Part shown: piece after piece, positions 34,187 to 42,434 of the stretch
Layout of the letters: each line of letters begins with the position of its first letter
Position numbering within the stretch: position 1 is the first letter of the stretch
Source of the DNA: JBHEMK01 sp046262635
GTDB taxonomy: Bacteria; Actinomycetota; Thermoleophilia; Gaiellales; Gaiellaceae
Length of the DNA: 58,840 nt
Direction of reading: 5' to 3'
Assembly (NCBI GenBank): GCA_046262635.1
Contig: JBHEMK010000141.1
Coordinates: forward strand, 1-58,840
The notes under the pieces: model-generated
What the model was told of the DNA's origin: nothing
Databases searched by the model: none
The model's input: only the letters and a program-made list of their open reading frames with translations
Position numbers and translations under genes: made by a program

Positions 34187-35371
34187 GTGAAGGTCGTCGA
34201 CGTCAGGACGCACGTGCTGCTCGATCCGGGCTACGACCCCGGCGCGACCAGCTCGGCGCAGGACACGATCGTCGTCGAGGTGGTCACCGACGAGGGACTG
34301 GTCGGGATCGGCGAGACCGATCTGAATGCCTGGGTGGCGCGCGCGTTCATCGAGGCGCCGGCGACGCACACGATGGACCGGGGTCTGAAGGAGCAGCTGA
34401 TCGGCCGCGACCCGCTCGATCCGGAGGCGATCTGGGACGATCTTTACGTCGGCACGGCGATGACCGGCCGGCGCGGCGGCGGCATCAACGCGATCGGCGC
34501 GCTCGACATCGCGCTCTGGGACATCTGTGGACAGGCCGCCGGCAAGCCGTGCTGGCAGCTGTGGCGGGGGGACGGACGCAGGGCGCTGACGCCGTACGCA
34601 TCTCTCCAGCCCGAGGTCTCGTCGTTCGACGCGTACGTCGAGTCGATGGTCGGCTGGGGCCTGCGTGCCAAGGAGCTCGGCTTTCGCGCGGCGAAGTGCG
34701 AGGCCACGTTCGCGGGTCCGTATGTTCACAAGGGGCTGCATGGCGACGACGCGCAGGTGGTCGACGTCGTGAGGGCAGTACGGCAGGCGGTCGGGCCGGA
34801 AATGGCGCTGATGGTCGACGTGCAGTACGCCTTCGACTCGGTGGAGCGGGCGCTTCGCTGCTGCGACGAGCTTGCGGAGCTCGACGTGTTCTTCCTCGAG
34901 ACGCCGCTGTGGGTGGACGATCTCGTCGGCTACGCGGAGCTTCAGCGCCGTTCGGCCGTGCGCATCGCGCAGGGCGAATGGCTCTCCACGCGCTACGAGT
35001 TCGCCGATCTGATCGCGACCGGGATCGCAGTCGTGCAGCCGGATATCGGGCGGGTAGGCGGGCTCACCGAGGCGCGGCGGGTGTGCGATCTCGCCGCCAC
35101 GGCCGGACGCCTGGTCGTGCCGCACGCCTGGAAGACGGGGATCTCGGTCGCCGCGGCGGCGCACCTCGCGATGGCGACCCCGCACATGCCGTTCTTCGAG
35201 TTCCTGCCCGCGGAGCTCTGCGAGTCACGACTGCGGAAGGAGCTCACGCGGGACGAGCTCCTCTTCGAGGACGGGAAGCTGGCGCCCCCGCGGCGCCCCG
35301 GGCTCGGGATCGACCTCGACCGTGACGCGCTCGAGCACTTCGCCGCCGCCGCACGCGAACTCGTGCGCTAG
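34187..35371 (+). CDS. Mandelate racemase-type enzyme of the enolase superfamily (LacI-controlled copy 1)
   Basis: The 394-residue protein has the whole active site: K170-x-E172 (RAAKCEATF), D211 (LMVDVQYAFD), E238 (FLETPLWVDD), E264 (IAQGEWLS) and H313 (VVPHAWKTG). It is closely similar along its length to the gene at 52238: shared stretches include TSSAQDTIVVEV, VGIGETDLNAWVAR and LYVGTAMTGRR. The two have the same spacing of active-site residues. By family, likely an acid-sugar dehydratase; exact substrate unknown. GTG start at 34187, 1 base after the SDR stop. It is the last gene of the operon that begins at 29916. Confidence 0.88.
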   Translation: MKVVDVRTHVLLDPGYDPGATSSAQDTIVVEVVTDEGLVGIGETDLNAWVARAFIEAPATHTMDRGLKEQLIGRDPLDPEAIWDDLYVGTAMTGRRGGGINAIGALDIALWDICGQAAGKPCWQLWRGDGRRALTPYASLQPEVSSFDAYVESMVGWGLRAKELGFRAAKCEATFAGPYVHKGLHGDDAQVVDVVRAVRQAVGPEMALMVDVQYAFDSVERALRCCDELAELDVFFLETPLWVDDLVGYAELQRRSAVRIAQGEWLSTRYEFADLIATGIAVVQPDIGRVGGLTEARRVCDLAATAGRLVVPHAWKTGISVAAAAHLAMATPHMPFFEFLPAELCESRLRKELTRDELLFEDGKLAPPRRPGLGIDLDRDALEHFAAAARELVR

Positions 35372-35377
35372 CCGAAG

Positions 35378-35898
35378 AACGGGTTGCGGGACCCCGAGCC
35401 CTCAGTTGCTGGATCGTCGCCCTCAGCACGGCGCCGCGCACCTTGTGGTGGCTCGCGCGCCCGACGAGATCCGACCGGGCCTCGGCCGTCCGGCGCAGGT
35501 CGAGGCGGTTCGCGTTCAGGACCGCCGGCGCGACCACCAGGCTCGGTGGAGGGCGACCGCGACTGACACGTTGACCTGCTCGCGAGCGCAAGACCCTGCC
35601 CGTCCAAACCGCCTGCATGCGGCGCGTGATCGCAGCGCGCATCGGGCGCGGCGTCGCACGCTTGGTCTTGAGCGCCATCAGCCTTCGGTCTCGAGGAAGC
35701 CGATCGTCTTGCCGGCCGTGACCTCGGAGCCCGCTGACCGCGTGAGGTGGACCAGCATCTCGGACGCGAGCGCCTCGAGCGCGACGTTCGTCTCGGTCTC
35801 GACCTCGGCGATCGGTTCACCCCAGTTGACCCTGTCGCCGACCTCCCTCAACCAGGAGACGATCGTTCCGATCCATGTCGTGGCCGACGTCGACCATC
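35378..35898 (-). pseudogene. Relic of a 2-oxo acid dehydrogenase E2 (lipoyl acyltransferase) gene
   Basis: On the minus strand, MVDVGHDMD (from 35898) shifts frame into GTIVSWLREVGDRVNWGEPI and AEVETETNVALEA, closing with GKTIGFLETEG and a stop at 35678. This is the N-terminal lipoyl domain of an E2, but the ETDKA lipoylation motif reads ETETN without lysine. An overlapping frame (from 35678) continues with the catalytic-region pieces PMRAAITRRMQAVWT, LNANRLD and RRTAEARSDLV, then HHKVRGAVLR. The linker, most of the catalytic domain and its HxxxD motif are lost. It follows the enolase gene at 35914 by 16 bases on the same strand. Confidence 0.7.
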
Positions 35899-35913
35899 AA
35901 GCTCGGACTTCTT

Positions 35914-37029
35914 TCAGTTCACCCGCATCCGCTCCAGCACCTGCTCGTCGAGGTCGATGCCGAGGCCGGGACCGGCCGGCACCCGCAGCATGCCGTCGCC
36001 GAAAGCGAGGGGCTCGGCGAGCAGGCCACTGACGAGCGGCGAGTCAGCGACCGAGTACTCCGACCAGGTGGGATGCTCGAGTGCAGCGACAAAGTGGAGC
36101 GACGCCGCAACGAGCACTCCGGTCGAGAAGCAGTGCGGCACCGCTTCGACGTTTCGCTCGCGGGCGAGGTCGGCGATGCCGCGCGCCACGGTAAAGCCGC
36201 CGCAGCGACCGAGGTCTGGTTGGAGGACGTCGACGTGGCCGCGCTCGACGAGGGCCCGGTATGCCGGAAGGCCGGAGTCCGCCTCCCCGGCCGCGAGCCT
36301 GACGGTGACGGCGTCGGAGAGCCGCCGGTAGCCGTCGTAGTCATCGGCGGCGAGCGGCTCCTCGAACCAGTAGATGTCGTCGTCGAGCCGCCGGATGAGC
36401 TCGATCGCGCTCTTGACGGTGTAGGCCATGCCGCCGTCCACCATCAGGGTGGGCTCGGAACCGAGTGCCGAGCGGGCCGCCGCGACGAGTTCGACGTCAC
36501 GGTCGAGGTCCTGCCCGAGTGGGCCCCAGCCGAGCTTGAGCGCGCGATAGCCGGCTGCGACGGCCGCCTCGGCGATCAGGCGCACTTCAACCGCGGTCTC
36601 GGGCATCACCTGACTTGCGTAGACGGGGACGTAGTCCAGGCGCGCGCCGCCGAGCAGGTCGCTGACCGGGCGGCCGGCCGCCTTCCCGGCAATGTCCCAG
36701 AGGGCCATATCGATCGCGCTGATGACGTGGAGGGCGACGCCGGCTCGGCCGTAGTGGTAGGTCGCGCGGTACATGACGTGCCAGAGGCGGTCGATCTGGA
36801 GCGGGTCCTCGCCGACGAGCACCTCGCCCAGCCCTCGTGCAATCAGGTGCGACGAGGGCATCTCGATCATCGTCCTCGCGAGATAGGGCGACGTGTCCGC
36901 CTCGCCGATCCCCACGTGTCCCAGATCGGTATGGATGCGGACCAGGAAGGCGTCCTGCGTGCCGTCCGCGCGCGTCGTGTCGACGCGGTCTGCGCGCAGG
37001 ACGATCGGCTCGACGGCCGTGATCTTCAT
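35914..37029 (-). CDS. Mandelate racemase-type enzyme of the enolase superfamily (IclR-linked)
   Basis: The 371-residue protein has K165 (ALKLGWGP; K-x-G instead of K-x-K), D198 (LMVDGGMAY), E223 (YWFEEPLAADD), E249 (LAAGEADSG) and H299 (AVPHCFSTG). This is a different subtype from the three other copies in the window. Members with the KLGWGP motif are found beside dehydrogenases and importers in actinobacteria but I cannot name a substrate. The ATG at 37029 overlaps the stop of the IclR regulator gene (ATGA), which sets the start, although the frame is open far upstream. It is probably the working gene of a two-gene unit with the regulator. Confidence 0.87.
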   Translation of the reverse strand: MKITAVEPIVLRADRVDTTRADGTQDAFLVRIHTDLGHVGIGEADTSPYLARTMIEMPSSHLIARGLGEVLVGEDPLQIDRLWHVMYRATYHYGRAGVALHVISAIDMALWDIAGKAAGRPVSDLLGGARLDYVPVYASQVMPETAVEVRLIAEAAVAAGYRALKLGWGPLGQDLDRDVELVAAARSALGSEPTLMVDGGMAYTVKSAIELIRRLDDDIYWFEEPLAADDYDGYRRLSDAVTVRLAAGEADSGLPAYRALVERGHVDVLQPDLGRCGGFTVARGIADLARERNVEAVPHCFSTGVLVAASLHFVAALEHPTWSEYSVADSPLVSGLLAEPLAFGDGMLRVPAGPGLGIDLDEQVLERMRVN

Positions 37030-37829
37030 CGGGTGACGGTGCCCAGCGTCCGCCCGATCAGCGCACGCACCTCGCCCGCGGCGCCCTCGAGCTGTGCGAG
37101 CGTCGTCCGGTGGGCGAGCGCGGCGACGCTGACCGCCCCGCTCGGGCGGGTCGGGTGGTCGAGGAAGAGAGGGAAGGCGATGCAGTTGATCCCCTCCTCG
37201 CTCTCGGCGGCGTCGACCGCATACCCGCGGGTCCGCACCAGCTCCAGGTTCGCGGCGAGAGTCCCCGCCTCGCCCAGGGTGTTCGGCGTGCGGCGGGCGA
37301 GTGGCCCGTTCGCGTCGACGTATGCGTCGACGGCATCTCGGTCGACCAGCTCGTACGCGAGCAGCGCCTTGCCGAGGCCCGTGCAGTGGGCCGGGTTGCG
37401 GCCGCCGACGATCGAGGTCATCTGTGGGCCCTGGCCGGGCGGGGTCACCTTCGCGAGGTAGACGACCTCGGCGCCGGCGAGCTCGGCGTAGTGGGCTGTC
37501 TCGCCGAAACGCTCGGCGAGCGACTCGAGCAGCGGGCCGACCACCTGGCGGCGGTCGAGCTGCTCGTAGTACGCGAAGGCGAGCCGGACGAACTCGAGCC
37601 CCAGCCGGTAGCTGCCGCGCTCGTCGTGGTCCGCGAGCCCGGCCCGGCAGAGCGCAGCGAGCGCGCGATGGAGGCTCGACTTGGGGATGTCGGTGTCGCG
37701 GGCGAGCTGCTCGAGCCCGATTCCCCGCGGGTAGTCGCCGAGGCTGCGCAGGACGGCGAGCACACGGTCCGAGCCGGCGAGTCTGGGCTCGGTGGGTTGA
37801 CTTGGCTGGCGCGCCGCGACAGGATTCAC
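37026..37829 (-). CDS. IclR-family transcriptional regulator
   Basis: The 267-residue protein has an N-terminal winged helix (GSDRVLAVLRSLGDYPRGIG..., DIPKSSLHRALAALCRAG, ~19-64) and the IclR effector domain (YAELAGAEVVYLAKV, AHCTGLGKALLAY, GYAVDAAESEEGINCIAFPL). IclR regulators sense aromatic or carboxylic acids. GTG start at 37829. It is divergent from the zinc dehydrogenase gene, with 45 bases in between that hold an IclR-like palindrome. Likely controls both the enolase gene downstream of itself and the dehydrogenase-lyase-transporter operon on the other side. Confidence 0.92.
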   Translation of the reverse strand: MNPVAARQPSQPTEPRLAGSDRVLAVLRSLGDYPRGIGLEQLARDTDIPKSSLHRALAALCRAGLADHDERGSYRLGLEFVRLAFAYYEQLDRRQVVGPLLESLAERFGETAHYAELAGAEVVYLAKVTPPGQGPQMTSIVGGRNPAHCTGLGKALLAYELVDRDAVDAYVDANGPLARRTPNTLGEAGTLAANLELVRTRGYAVDAAESEEGINCIAFPLFLDHPTRPSGAVSVAALAHRTTLAQLEGAAGEVRALIGRTLGTVTR

Positions 37830-37838
37830 GTTGGCATT

Positions 37839-37851
37839 GGAACATAATTCC
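37839..37851. promoter_or_regulatory. Candidate IclR operator
   Basis: GGAACATAATTCC (GGAA-N5-TTCC) lies in the 45-base gap between the IclR gene and the divergent dehydrogenase gene. It is A/T-rich in an otherwise G/C-rich stretch and has the form of IclR-type boxes, so it probably controls both directions. Confidence 0.55.
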
Positions 37852-37874
37852 GATAGTCAGAACAAGGCCGGACG

Positions 37875-38864
37875 ATGAGAGCGCTCGTCTGGCACGGCGG
37901 CGACCGGCTGGCGGTCGAGGAGCTCGTCGAGCCTGAGCGATCCGACGGCCAGGTGCTGTTCGAGGTGGGCCTCGCCGGCATCTGCGGCTCGGACTTGCAC
38001 CCCTATCGGGGAGAGCACGGGCCACGCCGCCCACCACTCGTGCTCGGCCACGAGGCGGTCGGCGGCGTCGCCGGGCGACCGGGTCGCTTCGCCCTCTTCC
38101 CGCTCGTCGCCTGCGGCGCTTGCCGGGCCTGCGGGCGCGGCGAGCGGCAGCTGTGCGAGCGCCGCGGGCTGATCGGACTCGACCGCCAGGGGGTCTTCGC
38201 CGACCGCGTCGCCGTGGACGAAGGCGCCCTCGTGCCCGTGCCCGCCGATCTCGACGATCGCCTTGCCGCGCTGATCGAGCCGCTCGCGACATCCGTCTCG
38301 GTTCTCCGGCGCGAGCGCGTCGGGTCGGCCGACACGGTCCTGATCGTGGGCGGCGGCCCGATCGGCCTGCTCGGTGTCCACGCGACCGCTCGCCTCGGAG
38401 CACGGGTGCTCGCGGTCGAGCCGCTGCCGCACCGCCGCGCGCTCGCCAGCATGCTCGGCGCCGACGAGGTGTTCGCCGACGTCGCCGATGTTCCGCTCGG
38501 TCGAGCTGACCTCGTGATCGACGCGGTCGGCGTCGAGCCGACCTGGCGCGGCGGCATCGCCGCGGCACGCTCCGGGGGGTCGGTCTGCATCGTCGGGCTC
38601 GGCCAGGCGGAGGGCAGTATTCCGATCGGCGATCTCGTGCGCCGTGGAGTGGCCGTCCGCGGCCATTTTGCGTACTCGCGGGCCGACTTCCTAGCCGCCC
38701 TCGACCTACTCGCGAACGCGCCGCCGCCGCTCGACTGGATCGACGTCGTCGGATTCGACCAGGCGGCCGAGAGCTTCCGGCTGCTTGTCGAGCAGCCCGA
38801 CACTGTCACGAAGGTCCTCGTCGACCTTGGCGCGGCCCGGGCCGGAAACGGAGGCCCCCGTTGA
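37875..38864 (+). CDS. Zinc-dependent medium-chain dehydrogenase (sorbitol/threonine dehydrogenase type)
   Basis: The 329-residue protein has C37 (GICGSDLHPYRG), H59-E60 (LGHEAVGG) and the structural zinc cysteines C80, C83, C86, C94. The Rossmann fold begins at VLIVGGGPIGLLG. The C37-GSDLH form is typical of the polyol/threonine dehydrogenase group. It is the first gene of the IclR-controlled operon and should oxidise a hydroxyl group of the substrate. ATG 37875 is 45 bases from the divergent regulator. Its stop overlaps the start of the lyase gene (TTGA). Confidence 0.88.
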   Translation: MRALVWHGGDRLAVEELVEPERSDGQVLFEVGLAGICGSDLHPYRGEHGPRRPPLVLGHEAVGGVAGRPGRFALFPLVACGACRACGRGERQLCERRGLIGLDRQGVFADRVAVDEGALVPVPADLDDRLAALIEPLATSVSVLRRERVGSADTVLIVGGGPIGLLGVHATARLGARVLAVEPLPHRRALASMLGADEVFADVADVPLGRADLVIDAVGVEPTWRGGIAAARSGGSVCIVGLGQAEGSIPIGDLVRRGVAVRGHFAYSRADFLAALDLLANAPPPLDWIDVVGFDQAAESFRLLVEQPDTVTKVLVDLGAARAGNGGPR

Positions 38865-40231
38865 GCCGGCCCGTCACGACGCTTGACTGCGCCGTCCTCG
38901 GCGACCTCTTCGGGAGCGAAGAGGTGCGCAGGGTGTTTGACTCGTCCGCACTCGTCCAGGCCTGGCTGGACGTCGAGCGGGCACTCGCGCGGGCCGAAGC
39001 CGAGGTGGGAGTTGTCCCCGCAGCGGCCGCCGACCGAATCGACCGCGAAGCCGTCGCTGACCTGTATGACCTCGACGAGCTCCGGGCCGGGATCGCGGCC
39101 TCCCAGCACCCGCTCGTGCCGCTCGTCCGCGCGCTCGCCGAGCGCTGCGGCGAGGCGGGACGGTTCGTGCACTGGGGTGCGACGACGCAGGACGTCACCG
39201 ACACGGGCCTCATCCTCCAGGTGCGCGCCGCGCTCCAATCGATCCGGCGCGACCTCCGTCGCTCGGCCGTCGCTGCCGCGGCGTTCGCGCTCGAGCACCG
39301 GTCGCTGCCGATGGCCGGCCGGACGCACGGCCAGCACGCCGTGCCGATCACCTTCGGGCTGAAAGCCGCTTCCTGGACGGACGAGCTGCTGCGCTGCGAG
39401 CAGCGGCTCGACACCGCGGCGACCGCTCTTTCCACGGGCCAGCTCGCGGGGGCGGCCGGGACGCTCGCCTCGCTCGGCGACGACGCCGCCGCGGTGCGCG
39501 AGGCCTACTGCCGGCTGCTCGGACTCGCCGAGGCCGACGTTCCCTGGCATGCGGCCCGCGATCGCCTGCGCGACCTGGGCCACGCACTCGCCGAGCTCGG
39601 CGCGGCGGGCGAGCGGATCGCGGCCGAGGTGGTCCGCCTGCAGGCGACGGAGATCGCTGAGCTCGCCGAGCCGCGGGGCCCGGCCGGGGTGGGCTCCTCG
39701 ACGATGCCGCAGAAGCGAAACCCGATGACGAGCGAGTACCTCGTCGCGAGCGCGCGGCTGCTGCGCGGCGCGGTCTCCGTCCTGCTCGAGGCGCCGGCCC
39801 ATGCGGGCGAGCGGGACATGGGCGCCTGGGCCGTCGAGTGGATCGCGGTGCCGCAGGCTCTCATCCTCGCCGGTGGGGTGGTGGAGAAGCTGGCCCGGAT
39901 TCTCGAGGGACTGGTGGTGGACGGCGCCCGGATGCGCTCGAACCTCGACCTGACGCGCGGGGCGATTCTCGCCGAGGCCGCGATGATGGAGCTCGCCCGC
40001 TCGGTCGGGCACGAGCGTGCCCACGAGCTCGTCACCGCCGTCAGCGCCCGTGCGGGGGCCGAGGGACTCACGCTCGCACAGGCGCTGGGCGGAGACGAGG
40101 AGATCTCCACGCACCTGTCGCAGGAGGATCTGGAGCGCCTCACCGAGCCTGCCGGCTACCTCGGGCTCGCGGCGGCTGCCGCGGCCGCCGTCGCAGCCCG
40201 CGCCGGCGCGGCGGCGGGGGTGCTTTCGTGA
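38861..40231 (+). CDS. Fumarase/aspartase-superfamily lyase, 3-carboxymuconate cycloisomerase-like (PcaB type)
   Basis: The 456-residue protein carries the superfamily signature GSSTMPQKRNP (~278-288) and RTHGQHAVPITFG (~149-161). The C-terminal layout (LSQEDLERLTEPAGYLG) and the N-terminus (FGSEEVRRVFDSSALVQAWL) most resemble 3-carboxy-cis,cis-muconate cycloisomerase and the adenylosuccinate lyase-like group. No other protocatechuate pathway gene (ring-cleaving dioxygenase, PcaC/D) is in the window, so the PcaB role is unproven. The TTG start at 38861 overlaps the preceding stop by 4 bases (TTGA). A role in beta-elimination or cycloisomerisation of a dicarboxylate is the safe statement. Confidence 0.8.
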   Translation: MSRPVTTLDCAVLGDLFGSEEVRRVFDSSALVQAWLDVERALARAEAEVGVVPAAAADRIDREAVADLYDLDELRAGIAASQHPLVPLVRALAERCGEAGRFVHWGATTQDVTDTGLILQVRAALQSIRRDLRRSAVAAAAFALEHRSLPMAGRTHGQHAVPITFGLKAASWTDELLRCEQRLDTAATALSTGQLAGAAGTLASLGDDAAAVREAYCRLLGLAEADVPWHAARDRLRDLGHALAELGAAGERIAAEVVRLQATEIAELAEPRGPAGVGSSTMPQKRNPMTSEYLVASARLLRGAVSVLLEAPAHAGERDMGAWAVEWIAVPQALILAGGVVEKLARILEGLVVDGARMRSNLDLTRGAILAEAAMMELARSVGHERAHELVTAVSARAGAEGLTLAQALGGDEEISTHLSQEDLERLTEPAGYLGLAAAAAAAVAARAGAAAGVLS

Positions 40232-40671
40232 GCGGAGGGATCGCGCACGTCGGCGTGACGGTGTCCGACCTCGAGCGCTCGGTGCGCTTCTACACCGAGG
40301 GGCTCGGGCTCGAAATCGCCGTCCGTCAGACGAGCTCGGCCGAGTACCTCGCCGTAACCGGCCACCCGGGGGTCGAGATCGCGACGGCGTTCGTGGAGGC
40401 GCCAGGCAACGGCGTCCGCATCGAGTTGCAGGAGTACCGCCGGGTCGGCGACCATGGGTCACGCGAACCCGGCACAGCCCCCGTCGGCTCCTCGCACATC
40501 TGCCTGCGCGTCCCCGACGTGGCCGCTGCGCTCGTGCGCGCGGAGGCCGCGGGCGGCCGCCGCGTCAGCGACCCGGTCACGATCGACTCGGGCATCAACG
40601 ACGGCGGCGCGGCTGTCTACCTGCGTGACCCGGACGGCTACACGATCGAGTTGTTCCAGCCCCCGGCTTGA
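40228..40671 (+). CDS. VOC-family (glyoxalase/dioxygenase fold) protein
   Basis: The 147-residue protein has the two-repeat VOC layout: GGIAHVGVTVSDLERSVRFY at the start and SSHICLRVPDVAAAL in the middle, ending in GYTIELFQPP. Likely metal ligands are H7, E66 or E69, H90 and E141. VOC proteins include isomerases, epimerases, glyoxalase and extradiol dioxygenases. The GTG start overlaps the lyase stop (GTGA), so it is translated with it; a role in the same pathway is likely but unnamed. Confidence 0.85.
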   Translation: MSGGIAHVGVTVSDLERSVRFYTEGLGLEIAVRQTSSAEYLAVTGHPGVEIATAFVEAPGNGVRIELQEYRRVGDHGSREPGTAPVGSSHICLRVPDVAAALVRAEAAGGRRVSDPVTIDSGINDGGAAVYLRDPDGYTIELFQPPA

Positions 40672-40753
40672 CCGGACATCCTCTACCGATGCCTCCGCCC
40701 GGCCGCGGCCGATGTGGCCCGGCGGCACCCCTCTCAGAAAGGGTCGAAGACGC

Positions 40754-42325
40754 ATGAAGAAGCCACTGAAAGTCCTGCTCCCCCTGGCGTTCGTGGCCGC
40801 GATGGCCGTGCTCGCAGGGTCGGCGGGGTCGGCAACCTTGGCAGGCAGCAGTCCGGCCGCCGCCGGCGGCGCGAGCGTTGCGAGGTGCGTGAGGTACGCT
40901 GGCGTCGAGTCGAGCGGCAACAAGAACTCGATGGACCCGGCGCAGCAGCCCTCGAGCCAGAACTCGCTCAACATGAACGCTGCCTACGACCGGCTGACGA
41001 CCGAGAACGACAACTGGAAGGTCCTGCCCGACCTCGCCACCTCGTGGAAGCCCAACGCGAAGGGCACGGTCTGGACGTTCAAGCTGCGCAAGGGCGTAAA
41101 GTTCTGGACCGGCAAGCCCTTCACCTCGGCCGACGTCGTGTACACGTTCCGCCGTGTGATCGACCCCAAAACCGGATCCGAAGGCGCTTCGCAGATGTCC
41201 TTCCTGACGAAGAACGGCATCCAGCCTGCCGGCAAGTACGCCGTGAAGTTCATCACGTCGAAGCCGGTGGCAGAGCTGCCGCTCCTGATCACCAACAAGA
41301 ACACCTTCATCGTCCAAAACAGGACGAGCACGGCGACGCTACGGTCGAAGGGTGCAGGGACGGGCCCGTTCATCCCGGTGAACTTCCAGCCGGTCAAGCA
41401 GGTGCAGATGTTCAAGCGTAATCCGCACTTCTGGCGCAAGGGCCTGCCGAAGGCGCCGTGCCTCCAGCTGTACGTGATCCAGGAGGCGAACTCGATGCTG
41501 GCCGCGTTGCAGACCGGCCAGGTCGACTTCTCCCAGCAGGTGGCCTACGACATCGTCCCGGCCCTCAAGAACGACCCCCGGGTCAAGCTGACGGCGACCG
41601 GAGCCTCGACGTCGATGACGATGCCGATGTGGACCGACACGCCGCCATTCGACAACCCCAACGTGCGCGAGGCCCTGAAGAAGGTCGTCGACCGCGAGCA
41701 GATGGTGAAGACGGCCCTGCTCGGCTACGGCGTCGTCGGCGACGACAACCCCGTGCCGCCGACATCGCCGGATGCCTGGAGGCACAAGGTGCCGGGGCCG
41801 GATGTACCCGGCGCGATCAAACTGCTCGCAGCGGCCGGCTACAACTCGTCGCATCCGCTCAAGGTCGATATCTACACGGCGGACATGATTCCGGGCATCG
41901 TCAACATGGTCCAGCTGTACAAGCAGCAGGCAGCCAAGGCGGGCATCCAGGTGAACGTCATCACCGGGCCTCCCAGCGAGTACTGGGACAACGTCTGGCT
42001 GAAGCACCCGTTCGAGGTGTCGGCCTGGTCGGCCCGCCCCGCGGGTCTGGCCCTGTCGATCGCCTATCTACAGAACGCTCCGTACCCGGAGTCGCACTGG
42101 AAGGTCCCGGGCTACGACGCGCTGATCCAGAAGGCCAACACGACGGTCGACCCCGCGGCCCGCAGCAGGTTCTACCGGGAGGCGGGAAAGATGCTGACCG
42201 ACCGGGGCGGGGAGATCATTCCGATGTTCCAGCGGGTCGTTGCCGCACAGCGCTCGAACTGCAGCGGCTACCACCCGTCGATTCAGTTCGTGCAGTTCGA
42301 CCTGACGCACCTCCAGTGCAAGTGA
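40754..42325 (+). CDS. Peptide/oligosaccharide-type ABC transporter substrate-binding protein (SBP family 5)
   Basis: The 523-residue protein begins with a signal sequence (MKKPLKVLLPLAFVAAMAVL) without a lipobox cysteine right after it. The mature part has family-5 marks: LNMNAAYDRLT, LPDLATSWKPN, WTFKLRKGVKFWTGKPFTSADVVYTFRR and FDNPNVREALKKVVDREQM. Family-5 proteins bind peptides, nickel chelates or glycosides. It is the receptor of the DppBC-DppDF importer that follows. The ATG at 40754 is chosen because it starts the signal peptide. A strong hairpin lies between this gene and the permease genes. Confidence 0.9.
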   Translation: MKKPLKVLLPLAFVAAMAVLAGSAGSATLAGSSPAAAGGASVARCVRYAGVESSGNKNSMDPAQQPSSQNSLNMNAAYDRLTTENDNWKVLPDLATSWKPNAKGTVWTFKLRKGVKFWTGKPFTSADVVYTFRRVIDPKTGSEGASQMSFLTKNGIQPAGKYAVKFITSKPVAELPLLITNKNTFIVQNRTSTATLRSKGAGTGPFIPVNFQPVKQVQMFKRNPHFWRKGLPKAPCLQLYVIQEANSMLAALQTGQVDFSQQVAYDIVPALKNDPRVKLTATGASTSMTMPMWTDTPPFDNPNVREALKKVVDREQMVKTALLGYGVVGDDNPVPPTSPDAWRHKVPGPDVPGAIKLLAAAGYNSSHPLKVDIYTADMIPGIVNMVQLYKQQAAKAGIQVNVITGPPSEYWDNVWLKHPFEVSAWSARPAGLALSIAYLQNAPYPESHWKVPGYDALIQKANTTVDPAARSRFYREAGKMLTDRGGEIIPMFQRVVAAQRSNCSGYHPSIQFVQFDLTHLQCK

Positions 42326-42360
42326 CGAGCATGCACACGCCGTAAGCCGAACTGCCGTCA

Positions 42361-42391
42361 CCGGGCCGCCCCGCACGATCGGGCGGCCCGG
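42361..42391 (+). terminator. Strong hairpin between binding-protein and permease genes
   Basis: CCGGGCCGCCC (42361-42371) pairs exactly with GGGCGGCCCGG (42381-42391) over a 9-base loop. Such hairpins after receptor genes, as in malE, protect the receptor mRNA and lower expression of the membrane subunits. Confidence 0.6.
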
Positions 42392-42434
42392 CTGGCCAGC
42401 GAGATTCCGTCCACGATCCCCAGCAGGGACCTCC

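Noticed and set aside
38003..40462. Open frame of about 800 codons on the minus strand across the dehydrogenase, lyase and VOC genes
   Set aside because: Antisense shadow of three clear genes with catalytic motifs; no recognisable domain in the shadow.
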